NCBI GenBank assembly: GCA_026992355.1
Contig: JALXAE010000278.1
Coordinates: 1-38,616 of the forward strand
Reading direction: 5' to 3'
DNA: 38,616 nucleotides
Source of the DNA: Syntrophobacterales bacterium
GTDB taxonomy: Bacteria > Desulfobacterota > Syntrophobacteria > Syntrophobacterales > Thermodesulforhabdaceae
Position numbers and translations under genes: made by a program. The notes under the pieces are model-generated. The model was not told the DNA's origin and did not search any database. It saw nothing but the letters and a program-made list of their open reading frames with translations. Shown here piece after piece: positions 27,395 through 34,480 of the stretch. Position 1 is the first letter of the stretch. Each line of letters opens with the position of its first letter.

Positions 27395-28257
27395 TGAACG
27401 GAACCAATCACAAGCACGCAATCGAGCTCGTCAATCTCACCAAACGTTATAAAAAAGTAGAAGCTCTTAAAGGTATTAATCTTCATGTCAAAGAAGGGGA
27501 GCTTTTTGCTTATCTGGGGCCAAACGGCTCCGGCAAAACCACGACAATTAAAATTCTGGTTGGTCTAACTAAAGCAACATCTGGTCGCGCCTTCCTGAAT
27601 GGTTATGATGTTGACGCCGATCCCATACACGCAAAAAGACAATGTGGATATGTACCTCAAACGATAAATCTAGATCATGAGTTGACAGTTTTTCACAATC
27701 TGGACATTCATGGGCGTCTATTCCACATGGAACGCGGTAAAAGGCGAGACAGGATAATATTTTTGCTAAACTATATTGGACTTTTGGATAGAATAAAAAG
27801 TCCCGTTAAAGAGCTATCCGGCGGCATGAAACGAAGGGTAATGATAGCACGGGCTCTCCTGCATGAGCCCAAAATACTTTTTCTGGATGAGCCAACGGTT
27901 GGGCTTGATCCTGCCATAAGAAGAAAAATATGGGCTTTAATAAAAAAGATTCAAATGGATGGAACAACTATTTTCCTCACCACTCACTATATTGAAGAAG
28001 CGGAGTTTCTGGCTGACAGAGTAGCCTTTCTATCTGAAGGAACCTTAATCACGGTGGGCAAACCTAAAGAACTTATAAACAGTCTCGGACAGTGGGCTCT
28101 TGATACAGTCGAAAACGAACAAATGAAGACACTCTATTTTAGAACCCAAGAAGAGGCAAAAAAACACGCAGTACTTCATCCTGGACCCTTTTCCATAAGG
28201 CGAGCTAATCTTGAAGATATTTTTATTTCTCTAACTGGTCGCAAGGTTGCACCATGA
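27394..28257 (+). CDS. ABC-2 transporter ATPase (DrrA/NodI type)
   Basis: A 287-residue ABC ATPase of the drug-resistance/NodI family. Walker A is GPNGSGKTT, the signature ELSGGMKRRVMIARALLHEP, and Walker B ILFLDEPTVGLDP. The H loop follows in FLTTHYIEEAEFLADR. It powers the permease encoded next, with a 4-bp ATGA overlap. The start is GTG 27394, which shares one base with the previous stop and has GGGAGAAGG upstream. Export of a lipid-linked or small hydrophobic compound is likely, but the substrate is unknown. Confidence 0.92.
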   Translation: MNGTNHKHAIELVNLTKRYKKVEALKGINLHVKEGELFAYLGPNGSGKTTTIKILVGLTKATSGRAFLNGYDVDADPIHAKRQCGYVPQTINLDHELTVFHNLDIHGRLFHMERGKRRDRIIFLLNYIGLLDRIKSPVKELSGGMKRRVMIARALLHEPKILFLDEPTVGLDPAIRRKIWALIKKIQMDGTTIFLTTHYIEEAEFLADRVAFLSEGTLITVGKPKELINSLGQWALDTVENEQMKTLYFRTQEEAKKHAVLHPGPFSIRRANLEDIFISLTGRKVAP

Positions 28258-28988
28258 GAGGATGGACAGCCGTTTATTATCGAGAAATACTTATACTGAA
28301 GACAAAGATTTTTCGACAGCTTGCATCTATGTCTGTCATGCCTTTGCTTTATATTGTAGCCTTTGGATACGGCCTGGGAAATGATGTTACCGTTCATGGT
28401 GTTCCCTACCTTGCTTTCCTTATTCCCGGACTTGCCGCCATGAGTAGCATGATTCAGGGTTTTAACATTGCCAGTGAAATTAACATAGCTAGATTTTATT
28501 GGAGAGTCTTTGAAGAATTTCAGGTAGCGCCTATACACAGCATAGCTTACGTGACCGGTGAAGTCCTATTCGGCATTACAAAAGCTCTCATGGGTGTAAG
28601 CATAATCACTGGTATGGCATGGCTCTTCGGAACTCGCCTTTCTTACAACTTTTATTTCTGGACAGCAATGATTTTAAATGCCTTTCTATTTGCATCCCTT
28701 GCAGTTTCCCTTGCCATGCTGGTAAAATCTCATGCTGATCAAGCTCTTCTTGTGAACTTCGTCATTACCCCAATGGGATTTCTCGGGGGCACTTTCTTTC
28801 CCGTCGAAAAGATGCCCCACTGGGTTCAGATAATTCTCAAATACCTTCCCATAACACATGCAGCAAAGGCAATGCGGGCTGCTGCGCTTGGAAAGCAGCC
28901 GGATATGCAACCATATATTGTTTTGTCATCAATTGGTTTGGTTTTGTTTTTATGTGCCTTGTTTTGTGTTGGCAAAGCGAGGGATTAA
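28254..28988 (+). CDS. ABC-2 type transporter permease
   Basis: A 244-residue ABC-2 membrane protein with six predicted helices and the family segments VPYLAFLIPGLAAMSSM and VITPMGFLGGTFFPVEKMP, the latter typical of DrrB/NodJ-type permeases. It pairs with the preceding ATPase, whose stop it overlaps. A secreted PEBP-family protein follows after 24 bp. Confidence 0.92.
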   Translation: MRGWTAVYYREILILKTKIFRQLASMSVMPLLYIVAFGYGLGNDVTVHGVPYLAFLIPGLAAMSSMIQGFNIASEINIARFYWRVFEEFQVAPIHSIAYVTGEVLFGITKALMGVSIITGMAWLFGTRLSYNFYFWTAMILNAFLFASLAVSLAMLVKSHADQALLVNFVITPMGFLGGTFFPVEKMPHWVQIILKYLPITHAAKAMRAAALGKQPDMQPYIVLSSIGLVLFLCALFCVGKARD

Positions 28989-29012
28989 AAACAATTTGTA
29001 AAGGAGAAAACC

Positions 29013-29546
29013 ATGAAAAAAGTAGTTATGTTACTTCTTCTCTTTCTATGCTTTGCATTCAACACCTATGCTGAGAACTTTACTCTCTCAAGCCCCGATT
29101 TTCAAAACGGAGATTATCTACCCACGTGGTGTGCAACGCCCGTTGCTGGCGGAAAAAACGTATCACCAGAGCTTAAATGGCAAAATCCGCCGGCGGGAAC
29201 AAAATCTTTTGCTCTTGCTGTTATCGATGAACATCCTGTTGCGAATAGGTGGGTCCATTGGATTATTATCAATATTCCGAAAAATGTTAATCATCTTTCA
29301 AAGGGTGCATCTCGCAAAAACATACCTCAGGGGGCAAAGGAACTTTTTAATTCATACGGATTTCTGGGCTACGGTGGACCTCAACCTCCTCCCGGAACCG
29401 GAACTCACAAGTATGTCTTTACCTTATATGCCCTAAGTGTTTCACAAGTAAGCATGCCAAACAAAATAACGGCAGAGGAATTTGAACAAAAGATTGCTCC
29501 TTATGTTTTAAAGAAGACCACATTAATCGGTCTTTTTGAACGCTGA
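29013..29546 (+). CDS. Secreted YbhB/YbcL (PEBP) family protein
   Basis: A 177-residue phosphatidylethanolamine-binding-like protein with a clear signal peptide (residues 1-20, MKKVVMLLLLFLCFAFNTYA). The PEBP core is visible: FALAVIDEHPVANRWVHWII and the GYGGPQPPPGTGTHKYVFTLYAL loop. Bacterial members are periplasmic or cytosolic with poorly known roles. The final 24 bp overlap the convergent Nudix gene. ATG 29013 follows AAAGGAG. Confidence 0.9.
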   Translation: MKKVVMLLLLFLCFAFNTYAENFTLSSPDFQNGDYLPTWCATPVAGGKNVSPELKWQNPPAGTKSFALAVIDEHPVANRWVHWIIINIPKNVNHLSKGASRKNIPQGAKELFNSYGFLGYGGPQPPPGTGTHKYVFTLYALSVSQVSMPNKITAEEFEQKIAPYVLKKTTLIGLFER

Positions 29547-29936
29547 TACCAATTTACGAACCACAGGGATATCGGCCGGTGCAAAATCGTAGTTTAAAAG
29601 TTCCATAGGATGTGCCCATAGTATGCTGTCATGAGCTTTTAGGTGAGGAGCAGCATCATCAGTAAGAACAGCCCTGAAAATAATTAATCGAATGGTCTTG
29701 TCAGGATACGAATATAGACTCTCACAAAGGAATTCTTCAACTTTAATCTCCAAAGACAGCTCTTCTCTGATTTCACGCACAATGCACTCTTCAGGTTCTT
29801 CCCCTTCACGGACTTTCCCACCTGGAAATTCCCACTTACCCTCCAGTGCATCCCCCTTCTTCCGCCTGGCAATCAGAATCATTCCATTCTTTTCGATAAC
29901 TGCAGCCGCGACATCTATGGGCTTCTGTAAAACCAT
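29523..29936 (-). CDS. MutT-type Nudix hydrolase
   Basis: A 137-residue Nudix protein of the 8-oxo-dGTP diphosphatase type. It removes oxidised nucleotides before they enter DNA. The Nudix box starts at Gly40 with Glu46 and Arg54-Glu55...Glu58-Glu59 in place. The usual Gly near the box end is Ser61. WEFPGGKV matches MutT. ATG 29936 follows GGGAGAG. The gene is divergent from nfo with only 26 bp between start codons. Confidence 0.9.
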   Translation of the reverse strand: MVLQKPIDVAAAVIEKNGMILIARRKKGDALEGKWEFPGGKVREGEEPEECIVREIREELSLEIKVEEFLCESLYSYPDKTIRLIIFRAVLTDDAAPHLKAHDSILWAHPMELLNYDFAPADIPVVRKLVSAFKKTD

Positions 29937-29962
29937 GATAAACTCTCCCTGCCAGGTTTAAC

Positions 29963-30823
29963 ATGCGTTACATCGGCGCTCACATGTCAGTCGCAGGTGG
30001 TTTTTACAAGGCAATCGAGCGAGTAATTATGGTTGGCGGCAATGCCCTGCAAATATTTTGCAAAAATCAAAGGCAATGGAAAGCACCACCTTTGACAACA
30101 GAAGAAATTAATAAGTTTTCTTCAGTATGGCAAGAAAATGGCTTGATACCAATTGCGGTACATGCTGGCTACTTGATAAATCTAGCTTCTCCTGATAACT
30201 CTCTAACGATCAAGTCAATCAAAGCATTTACCGAGGAATTGGAGAGAACCGCACAATTGGGAATACATCTCATAATCCTTCATCCTGGAGCTCACAGAGG
30301 TCAGGGAGTAAAAAAAGGCATAAAAAGATTTGTCAAAAATCTGGATGAAGCTATTTCTTCTGCACGGCTGAGGCCCCTTCGGGTTCTTCTTGAAACCACT
30401 GCAGGGCAGGGAACTTCCCTAGGAAGTTCTTTTGATGAATTGGCAGAAGCAATTTCTTTATCCCGTTACTCCCGTATACTCGGAGTATGCCTCGATACTG
30501 CTCACATTTTCGCAGCAGGATATGATATTAGAACCGAAAAAGCTTACATTAAAACAATACAAAAATTCGACGAAACGATAGGTTTATCCAAATTGAAATT
30601 CATTCATCTTAATGATTCTCGCTCCGAACTGGGTTCAAAAATTGACAGACATGATCACATTGGGAAAGGCAAGATTGGTCTTAACGGTTTCAAGATCCTG
30701 TTAAATGATCCTCAACTCTCGCCCCTCCCAATGGTAATAGAAACCCCTAAAAACAAGGGATTGGAAATGGATAAACGAAACCTCTCCCTTTTAAAATCAT
30801 TGATCAAAAAAACAATGTGTTGA
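29963..30823 (+). CDS. nfo: Endonuclease IV (AP endonuclease)
   Basis: A 286-residue zinc-dependent AP endonuclease that cuts at abasic sites and trims damaged 3' ends. It shows GAHMSVAGG at the start, LQIFCKNQRQW, HAGYLINLASP, ILHPGAHRGQG, LETTAGQGTSLG, CLDTAHIFAAGYD, HLNDSRSELGSKIDRHDHIGKG and the C-terminal IETPK, so all zinc-ligand motifs are retained. ATG 29963 has a short CCAGG ribosome site in the 26-bp gap shared with mutT. Confidence 0.96.
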   Translation: MRYIGAHMSVAGGFYKAIERVIMVGGNALQIFCKNQRQWKAPPLTTEEINKFSSVWQENGLIPIAVHAGYLINLASPDNSLTIKSIKAFTEELERTAQLGIHLIILHPGAHRGQGVKKGIKRFVKNLDEAISSARLRPLRVLLETTAGQGTSLGSSFDELAEAISLSRYSRILGVCLDTAHIFAAGYDIRTEKAYIKTIQKFDETIGLSKLKFIHLNDSRSELGSKIDRHDHIGKGKIGLNGFKILLNDPQLSPLPMVIETPKNKGLEMDKRNLSLLKSLIKKTMC

Positions 30824-30866
30824 ACTACACTAAAAAATCAACACAAAACCTTTGCGCCTCTTAACG

Positions 30867-31670
30867 TTACTTTCCAAGTATTCTGTGATAGGTTTTTGCC
30901 GGAACAGCAACTAGCCCTGTAACTGCAATGCCTTGATTGTTTCTGAGATCACTTGCCATTATCACTATTTTGTAATCTCCGGGCTCTTTGGGCACAAAAC
31001 TAGCTTCAAAATGGCTAATTCTACTAGCCCATTTCAACGGAACTTCAGCAATCTTTTTACCCTTGAAAAACACAGCAGCTTTTGCATTCACTTTATTGGC
31101 ATCCCATAAAAAGTCTGGCCTTTCGGGGCAACCGCACATAGGAGTTATATGGGCACCAATAGTTACTTTAGTTCCAACAGGGAAAAATTCATGAGGTTTC
31201 GGGCTGTAGGCATGAACAATCAGACCGTAAAGATTGAACAAAATACCATCACCAGTAATGTCTTTTCCGGGAATAAGCCAAGTGGTCTTTACTTCTTTGT
31301 GAATGTTGTTTCCTGCTCCTAAAGGCCCTACCAATTCAATTTCAAGCTTTACCGGCTCCTCTATGTCAAAGACAAACTCAGCTTTGGCAGCTCCACCCTG
31401 AGACAGTACAGTATTTCTCATTATGGGGTCCTTCATGATGATTTTGGTATTTCCCGTTTTACCTTCTAATGTTTTTTCCGCGAGTGTTTTACCCGTTAGA
31501 GCATCACGAACAACCACCTTGAGACCCCCAACAGCAGTACCTATAAACTTCGCGTCATTTGCCTTTGCTCTTACAACAAGCTTTGTTGGAACAGCTCCAA
31601 CCACACACGGAACAAGCAAGAATAACAGACAAAAAACAAAGGTTACTTTGATAGGACAATTCCTTTGCAT
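30867..31670 (-). CDS. Exported protein of unknown function
   Basis: A roughly 267-residue protein with a signal peptide (about residues 1-26, KVTFVFCLLFLLVPCVVGA). The mature part looks beta-rich and Ig/fibronectin-like. It has two regions (LVVRAKANDAKFIGTAVGGL and HPEFF-like HEFFPVGTKVTIGAHITPMCGCPERP) and ends EPGDYKIVIMASDLRNNQGI. The MCGCP motif could bind metal. ATG 31670 has GGGAGGGGAG upstream, and the 54 bp of in-frame sequence before it are not needed. It stands alone with an inverted repeat in its promoter region. I do not recognise a family. Confidence 0.8.
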   Translation of the reverse strand: MQRNCPIKVTFVFCLLFLLVPCVVGAVPTKLVVRAKANDAKFIGTAVGGLKVVVRDALTGKTLAEKTLEGKTGNTKIIMKDPIMRNTVLSQGGAAKAEFVFDIEEPVKLEIELVGPLGAGNNIHKEVKTTWLIPGKDITGDGILFNLYGLIVHAYSPKPHEFFPVGTKVTIGAHITPMCGCPERPDFLWDANKVNAKAAVFFKGKKIAEVPLKWASRISHFEASFVPKEPGDYKIVIMASDLRNNQGIAVTGLVAVPAKTYHRILGK

Positions 31671-31699
31671 AGCTCCCCTCCCTTTTTGCATGAATTGAC

Positions 31700-31734
31700 A
31701 TATGTTAGTTAAGTTTATAACCAACCTAACATAT
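31700..31734 (-). promoter_or_regulatory. Inverted repeat in promoter region of exported protein
   Basis: ATATGTTAG (31700-31708) and CTAACATAT (31726-31734) are perfect 9-nt arms 17 nt apart, 30-64 bp upstream of the start at 31670. A TATAAA-like -10 on the minus strand lies between the arms (31714-31719), so a bound dimer could block polymerase. A TTGACA also occurs on the plus strand at 31695-31700, but its -10 spacing (15 bp) is short. The regulator is unknown. Confidence 0.45.
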
Positions 31735-31791
31735 AAAGTTTAATATTTTTTAACCAATCAAGCCCACACATCAAGAATCCCACTCATATAA

Positions 31792-31839
31792 GTCGCATTT
31801 TCGCAACCATAGACAGGCCAATAGTCGCACACTTGCAAC
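31792..31839 (+). promoter_or_regulatory. Tandem dyads, candidate enhancer-binding protein sites
   Basis: GTCGCATTTTCGCAAC (31792-31807) and GTCGCACACTTGCAAC (31824-31839) share the form GTCGC-N6-GCAAC, an imperfect dyad. Their centres are 32 bp apart, about three helical turns. They lie about 83-115 bp upstream of the -24 box of the sigma-54 promoter, the range used by sigma-54 activators. Binding by an NtrC-type activator is inferred, and no such gene is in the window. Confidence 0.65.
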
Positions 31840-31913
31840 ACCAAGATAAAGCCTACACGGAAGTAAGATGTATAACATATTAAAATTTATAAACTTTTCC
31901 CGTTAGAAAATCG

Positions 31914-31929
31914 TGGCACTCTATTTGCT
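31914..31929 (+). promoter_or_regulatory. Sigma-54 promoter of the NifX/MinD/Mrp cluster
   Basis: TGGCAC-TCTAT-TTGCT carries the invariant GG (31915-31916) and GC (31927-31928) with exactly 10 bp between, matching the -24/-12 consensus. The transcript would start near 31940, 43 bp before the first start codon. Phased dyads lie upstream at 31792-31839. Among the gene starts I compared, no other upstream region carries a match of this quality. Confidence 0.85.
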
Positions 31930-31982
31930 TAGTGTAAACGGCGGGAGGAACATGGAGCGGCAGGTAAAAGGGAGAACAAGTT

Positions 31983-32567
31983 ATGAAAGCAGCCTTCCCG
32001 GTGTGGAAAGGTAAAATTTCCCCAGTGTTCGACGTAGCAAGAGAGATAAGGATCGTGGAGAAGGAAGAGGATGCTAAAGAAAAGGAAGCTACCCACTTCA
32101 TAAAATCAGATGTTCCAATGGAAAGGGTTTCACTGATTATCAACGAAGGTGTAAATGAGCTTATCTGTGGAGCAATTTCAAGAACCCTGTACACAGTGCT
32201 AACTCACAATGACATAAGAGTTATCCCCTTCATCTCAGGCAACTATCAAGAAGTTCTGAGAGCCTGGCTCACGGGAAGGCTGCACCTGCCCTATTTCATT
32301 ATGCCTGGATGCAGACGAGCAAAAATGAGAAGCATGATTATGGAGGTAGAAACTATGAATGGCGAACAAAGTGGACAAAGCGGAGGAAGTGGCGGTGGTG
32401 GTGCCGGCAGAGGACCCGGACACCGTTGGAGAAGGCGAGGTGAAGGAGCAGGACCGGGAGGATTTTGTATTTGCACAGGCTGCGGACACAAAGAACCCCA
32501 CAAACGGGGTGTTCCCTGTTCACAGGAAGTATGTCCAAAATGTGGAGCTCCTATGTTTAGAGAATAA
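31983..32567 (+). CDS. NifX/NifB-like domain fused to zinc ribbon
   Basis: A 194-residue two-domain protein. Residues 1-124 form a NifX/dinitrogenase cofactor-biosynthesis-like domain (MKAAFPVWKGKISPVFDVAR start). A Gly-rich, Arg-rich linker follows. Residues 162-187 carry six cysteines (162, 164, 167, 179, 184, 187) in a rubredoxin-like zinc ribbon. Proteins of this domain carry or insert metal-sulfur clusters. A second ATG at 32355 with GGAGGT 7 bp upstream sits at the domain border and is in frame, so a free zinc-ribbon protein may also be made. It is the first gene behind the sigma-54 promoter, with AGGGAGA before ATG 31983. Confidence 0.85.
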   Translation: MKAAFPVWKGKISPVFDVAREIRIVEKEEDAKEKEATHFIKSDVPMERVSLIINEGVNELICGAISRTLYTVLTHNDIRVIPFISGNYQEVLRAWLTGRLHLPYFIMPGCRRAKMRSMIMEVETMNGEQSGQSGGSGGGGAGRGPGHRWRRRGEGAGPGGFCICTGCGHKEPHKRGVPCSQEVCPKCGAPMFRE

Positions 32568-32596
32568 ATAAAAAACATAAGCAAGGAGGTGTTACT

Positions 32597-32959
32597 ATGC
32601 CAAGAGGAGACCGAACAGGACCCTGGGGCATGGGCCCCATGACTGGACGAGGCGCCGGATTTTGCGCAGGCTACAATGTTCCCGGTTACATGAATCCCGG
32701 TATAGGCAGAGGCTGGGGCCGCGGTTGGGGATTTGGCTGGGGCCGCGGCTGGGGAGGTGGACGAGGCAGAAGATTTAGAGGCCGCTTTCGCTGGTGGGCA
32801 GGAGCAGGACCCTGGTTTTGGAGTGTACCTCCGCAACCTTATGATCCAGCCGTGGAAAGGGACTTTCTCAAAAGCGAAGCTGATGCCCTTCGTGAAGAAT
32901 TAGTTGCCATAGAAAAAAGACTGGCTGAGCTTGAACAAGAAACGAGTTCTGAAGCCTAA
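32597..32959 (+). CDS. DUF5320 Gly/Trp/Arg-rich protein
   Basis: A 120-residue protein that begins MPRGDRTGPWGMGPMTGRGAG, diagnostic of DUF5320. Residues about 35-70 are a low-complexity block of Gly, Arg, Trp and Phe with repeated GRGWG. The C-terminal 35 residues form a charged coiled coil (FLKSEADALREELVAIEKRL). Such genes commonly lie beside NifX-like and MinD-type genes. Function is unknown. AAGGAGG precedes the ATG at 32597. Confidence 0.88.
   Translation: MPRGDRTGPWGMGPMTGRGAGFCAGYNVPGYMNPGIGRGWGRGWGFGWGRGWGGGRGRRFRGRFRWWAGAGPWFWSVPPQPYDPAVERDFLKSEADALREELVAIEKRLAELEQETSSEA
32711..32755 (+). repeat. Internal 24-bp-period repeat in DUF5320 gene
   Basis: A 21-bp unit at 32711-32731 recurs at 32735-32755 with one mismatch, encoding tandem GWGRGWG-type units of eight residues. 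Slippage at this GC-rich repeat could vary the length of the Gly/Trp block. Confidence 0.75.
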
Positions 32960-33011
32960 CTGGTATCAAAGGGGGCGGATACACTTCCGCCCCTATGTAG
33001 AGGAGGAAAAA

Positions 33012-33374
33012 ATGAAAATAGCGGTAACCACTTCAGGAGAAAATTTAAGTTCTCCGTTGGATAGTAGATTTGGAAGGACGCCAAAGTTTCTCATTTATGA
33101 TACGGACAAAGAAGAATTTTACGTGATTGACAACACCCAGAATCTCAATGCTCCTCAAGGAGCAGGCATTCAGGCCGCTCAAAATGTAGCAAAGGAAGGT
33201 GTTTCGGCTGTCATTACTGGCCATTGCGGGCCTAAAGCATTTCATGTGTTAAAAACAGCAGGGATAAAAGTCTTTTACAGTAATGCCAAAACAGTCTCAG
33301 AAGCCCTAGAAGAATTCAAATCTGGAAGGCTCACGGAAGCTACAGGAGCTGATGTGGAGGGACACTGGGTATGA
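33012..33374 (+). CDS. NifX-family protein (orange-protein-like)
   Basis: A 120-residue single-domain NifX/NifB-C-type protein that starts MKIAVTTSGENLSSPLDSRFGRTPKF in the usual way, with the SRFGR motif. It continues with GAGIQAAQNVAKEGVSAVITG and GPKAFHVLKTAGIKVFYS. Homologues include the Mo-Cu cluster protein ORP and nitrogenase cofactor carriers. Its cluster cannot be inferred. ATG 33012 has GGAGG at 33002-33006. An upstream in-frame start at 32931 would overlap the DUF5320 gene. It overlaps the next gene's start by 4 bp. Confidence 0.9.
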   Translation: MKIAVTTSGENLSSPLDSRFGRTPKFLIYDTDKEEFYVIDNTQNLNAPQGAGIQAAQNVAKEGVSAVITGHCGPKAFHVLKTAGIKVFYSNAKTVSEALEEFKSGRLTEATGADVEGHWV

Positions 33375-34216
33375 TAATAGCTGTTTTGTCTGGAAAGGGA
33401 GGAACAGGTAAGACAACCGTTGCTCTGAATCTGGCAAGATCTTTTGGAACACCAGTTCAGTTGTTAGACTGTGATGTGGAGGAACCAAATGCTCACCTGT
33501 TTTTACCAGGGGAAGTCAGGTGCACAGAAAGTGTCTCTGTACCTGTTCCAAAAGTTGATGAAGCAAAATGTGATGCCTGCGGTAAATGCAGTGAAATTTG
33601 TCAATTTAACGCGATCATATCCTTAAAGACAAAACCTCTGGTTTTTAGTGAACTTTGCCACAGCTGTGGTGGTTGTGCACTCGTATGTCCCCAAAAAGCC
33701 ATCTCTGAAGTTCCCAAGTTTATAGGCCTCATTGAAACAATAAAATATCAGTCAATCTTCCTTATTCAAGGGCGCCTGAATGTTGGGGTTGCCATGTCTC
33801 CTCCCCTTATAAAAGAAGTAAAACTTCGTCTGCTTCCAAACATGCCGGTAATCCTGGATGCTCCACCTGGGACATCATGCCCTGTAATTACCACGGTAAA
33901 AGACGCTGATGTTGCGGTGCTAGTTACTGAACCCACTCCTTTTGGATTGCATGATCTGGAACTCGCCGTAGAAATGGTTAAAGAAATTGGACCCCCTTTC
34001 GGTGTTGTCGTAAACAGGGTTGGTATTGGTGACGACAGAGTTCATGAATATTGCGAAAAAAATCGCATTCCCATACTAGCCGAGATCCCTGACGACAGAC
34101 AAATTGCCGAAGCTTATTCTCGTGGAGAAATCATAGTGGACGTTCTTCCCAGATATAGAAAAGTCTTTGAAAATCTACTCATTTCAATAAAAAAGCTCGC
34201 AAAAAAAGAGGAGTAA
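33371..34216 (+). CDS. MinD-type ATPase with two 4Fe-4S motifs (first)
   Basis: A 281-residue P-loop ATPase of the MinD/ParA class. It has a deviant Walker A motif ([11 protein letters not shown], residues 6-16), then a ferredoxin-like insert with cysteines 67, 70, 73, 77 and 96, 99, 102, 106, followed by LDAPPGTSCPVI (switch region). Ferredoxin-containing members occur with NifX proteins in anaerobes, including the orp locus of Desulfovibrio, where they are thought to assist metal-cluster loading. The next gene follows after 3 bp. Confidence 0.93.
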   Translation: MIIAVLSGKGGTGKTTVALNLARSFGTPVQLLDCDVEEPNAHLFLPGEVRCTESVSVPVPKVDEAKCDACGKCSEICQFNAIISLKTKPLVFSELCHSCGGCALVCPQKAISEVPKFIGLIETIKYQSIFLIQGRLNVGVAMSPPLIKEVKLRLLPNMPVILDAPPGTSCPVITTVKDADVAVLVTEPTPFGLHDLELAVEMVKEIGPPFGVVVNRVGIGDDRVHEYCEKNRIPILAEIPDDRQIAEAYSRGEIIVDVLPRYRKVFENLLISIKKLAKKEE

Positions 34217-34219
34217 CAA

Positions 34220-34480
34220 ATGGTAACCTATGAATATGAATGTGTTGAGTGCGGTCATACCTTCGAAATGAAACAGTCCATAACTGAGCCACCATTGGAA
34301 AAATGCCCCAAATGTTCAGGAAATGTAAAGCGTCTAATATCCGGTGGAACCGGATTCATCATGAAAGGGGGTTTTTCTTCACCACAAAAAACATGTTCTT
34401 TCCAAGAAACAGGCACAACCTGTTGCGGACAAAAGGAACGATGCAAAACACCTCGATGTGGAGATAGGCCCAATGCGTAA
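34220..34480 (+). CDS. FmdB-type zinc-ribbon protein
   Basis: An 86-residue protein with an FmdB-like zinc ribbon ([16 protein letters not shown] ... CPKCSG) near residues 1-36, then a Gly-rich stretch and extra cysteines ([17 protein letters not shown]) in the tail. FmdB-family proteins have been suggested as regulators of amidase and formamidase genes. Here the job is unknown. It ends 7 bp inside the following gene. Confidence 0.85.
   Translation: MVTYEYECVECGHTFEMKQSITEPPLEKCPKCSGNVKRLISGGTGFIMKGGFSSPQKTCSFQETGTTCCGQKERCKTPRCGDRPNA

Noticed and set aside
31952-32014. A 20-codon ORF upstream of and overlapping the first NifX-type gene, with GGGAGG before its ATG
   Set aside because: The ribosome site is only 3 nt from the ATG, too close. 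The peptide has no feature of a leader peptide, and the downstream ATG 31983 has its own good site.
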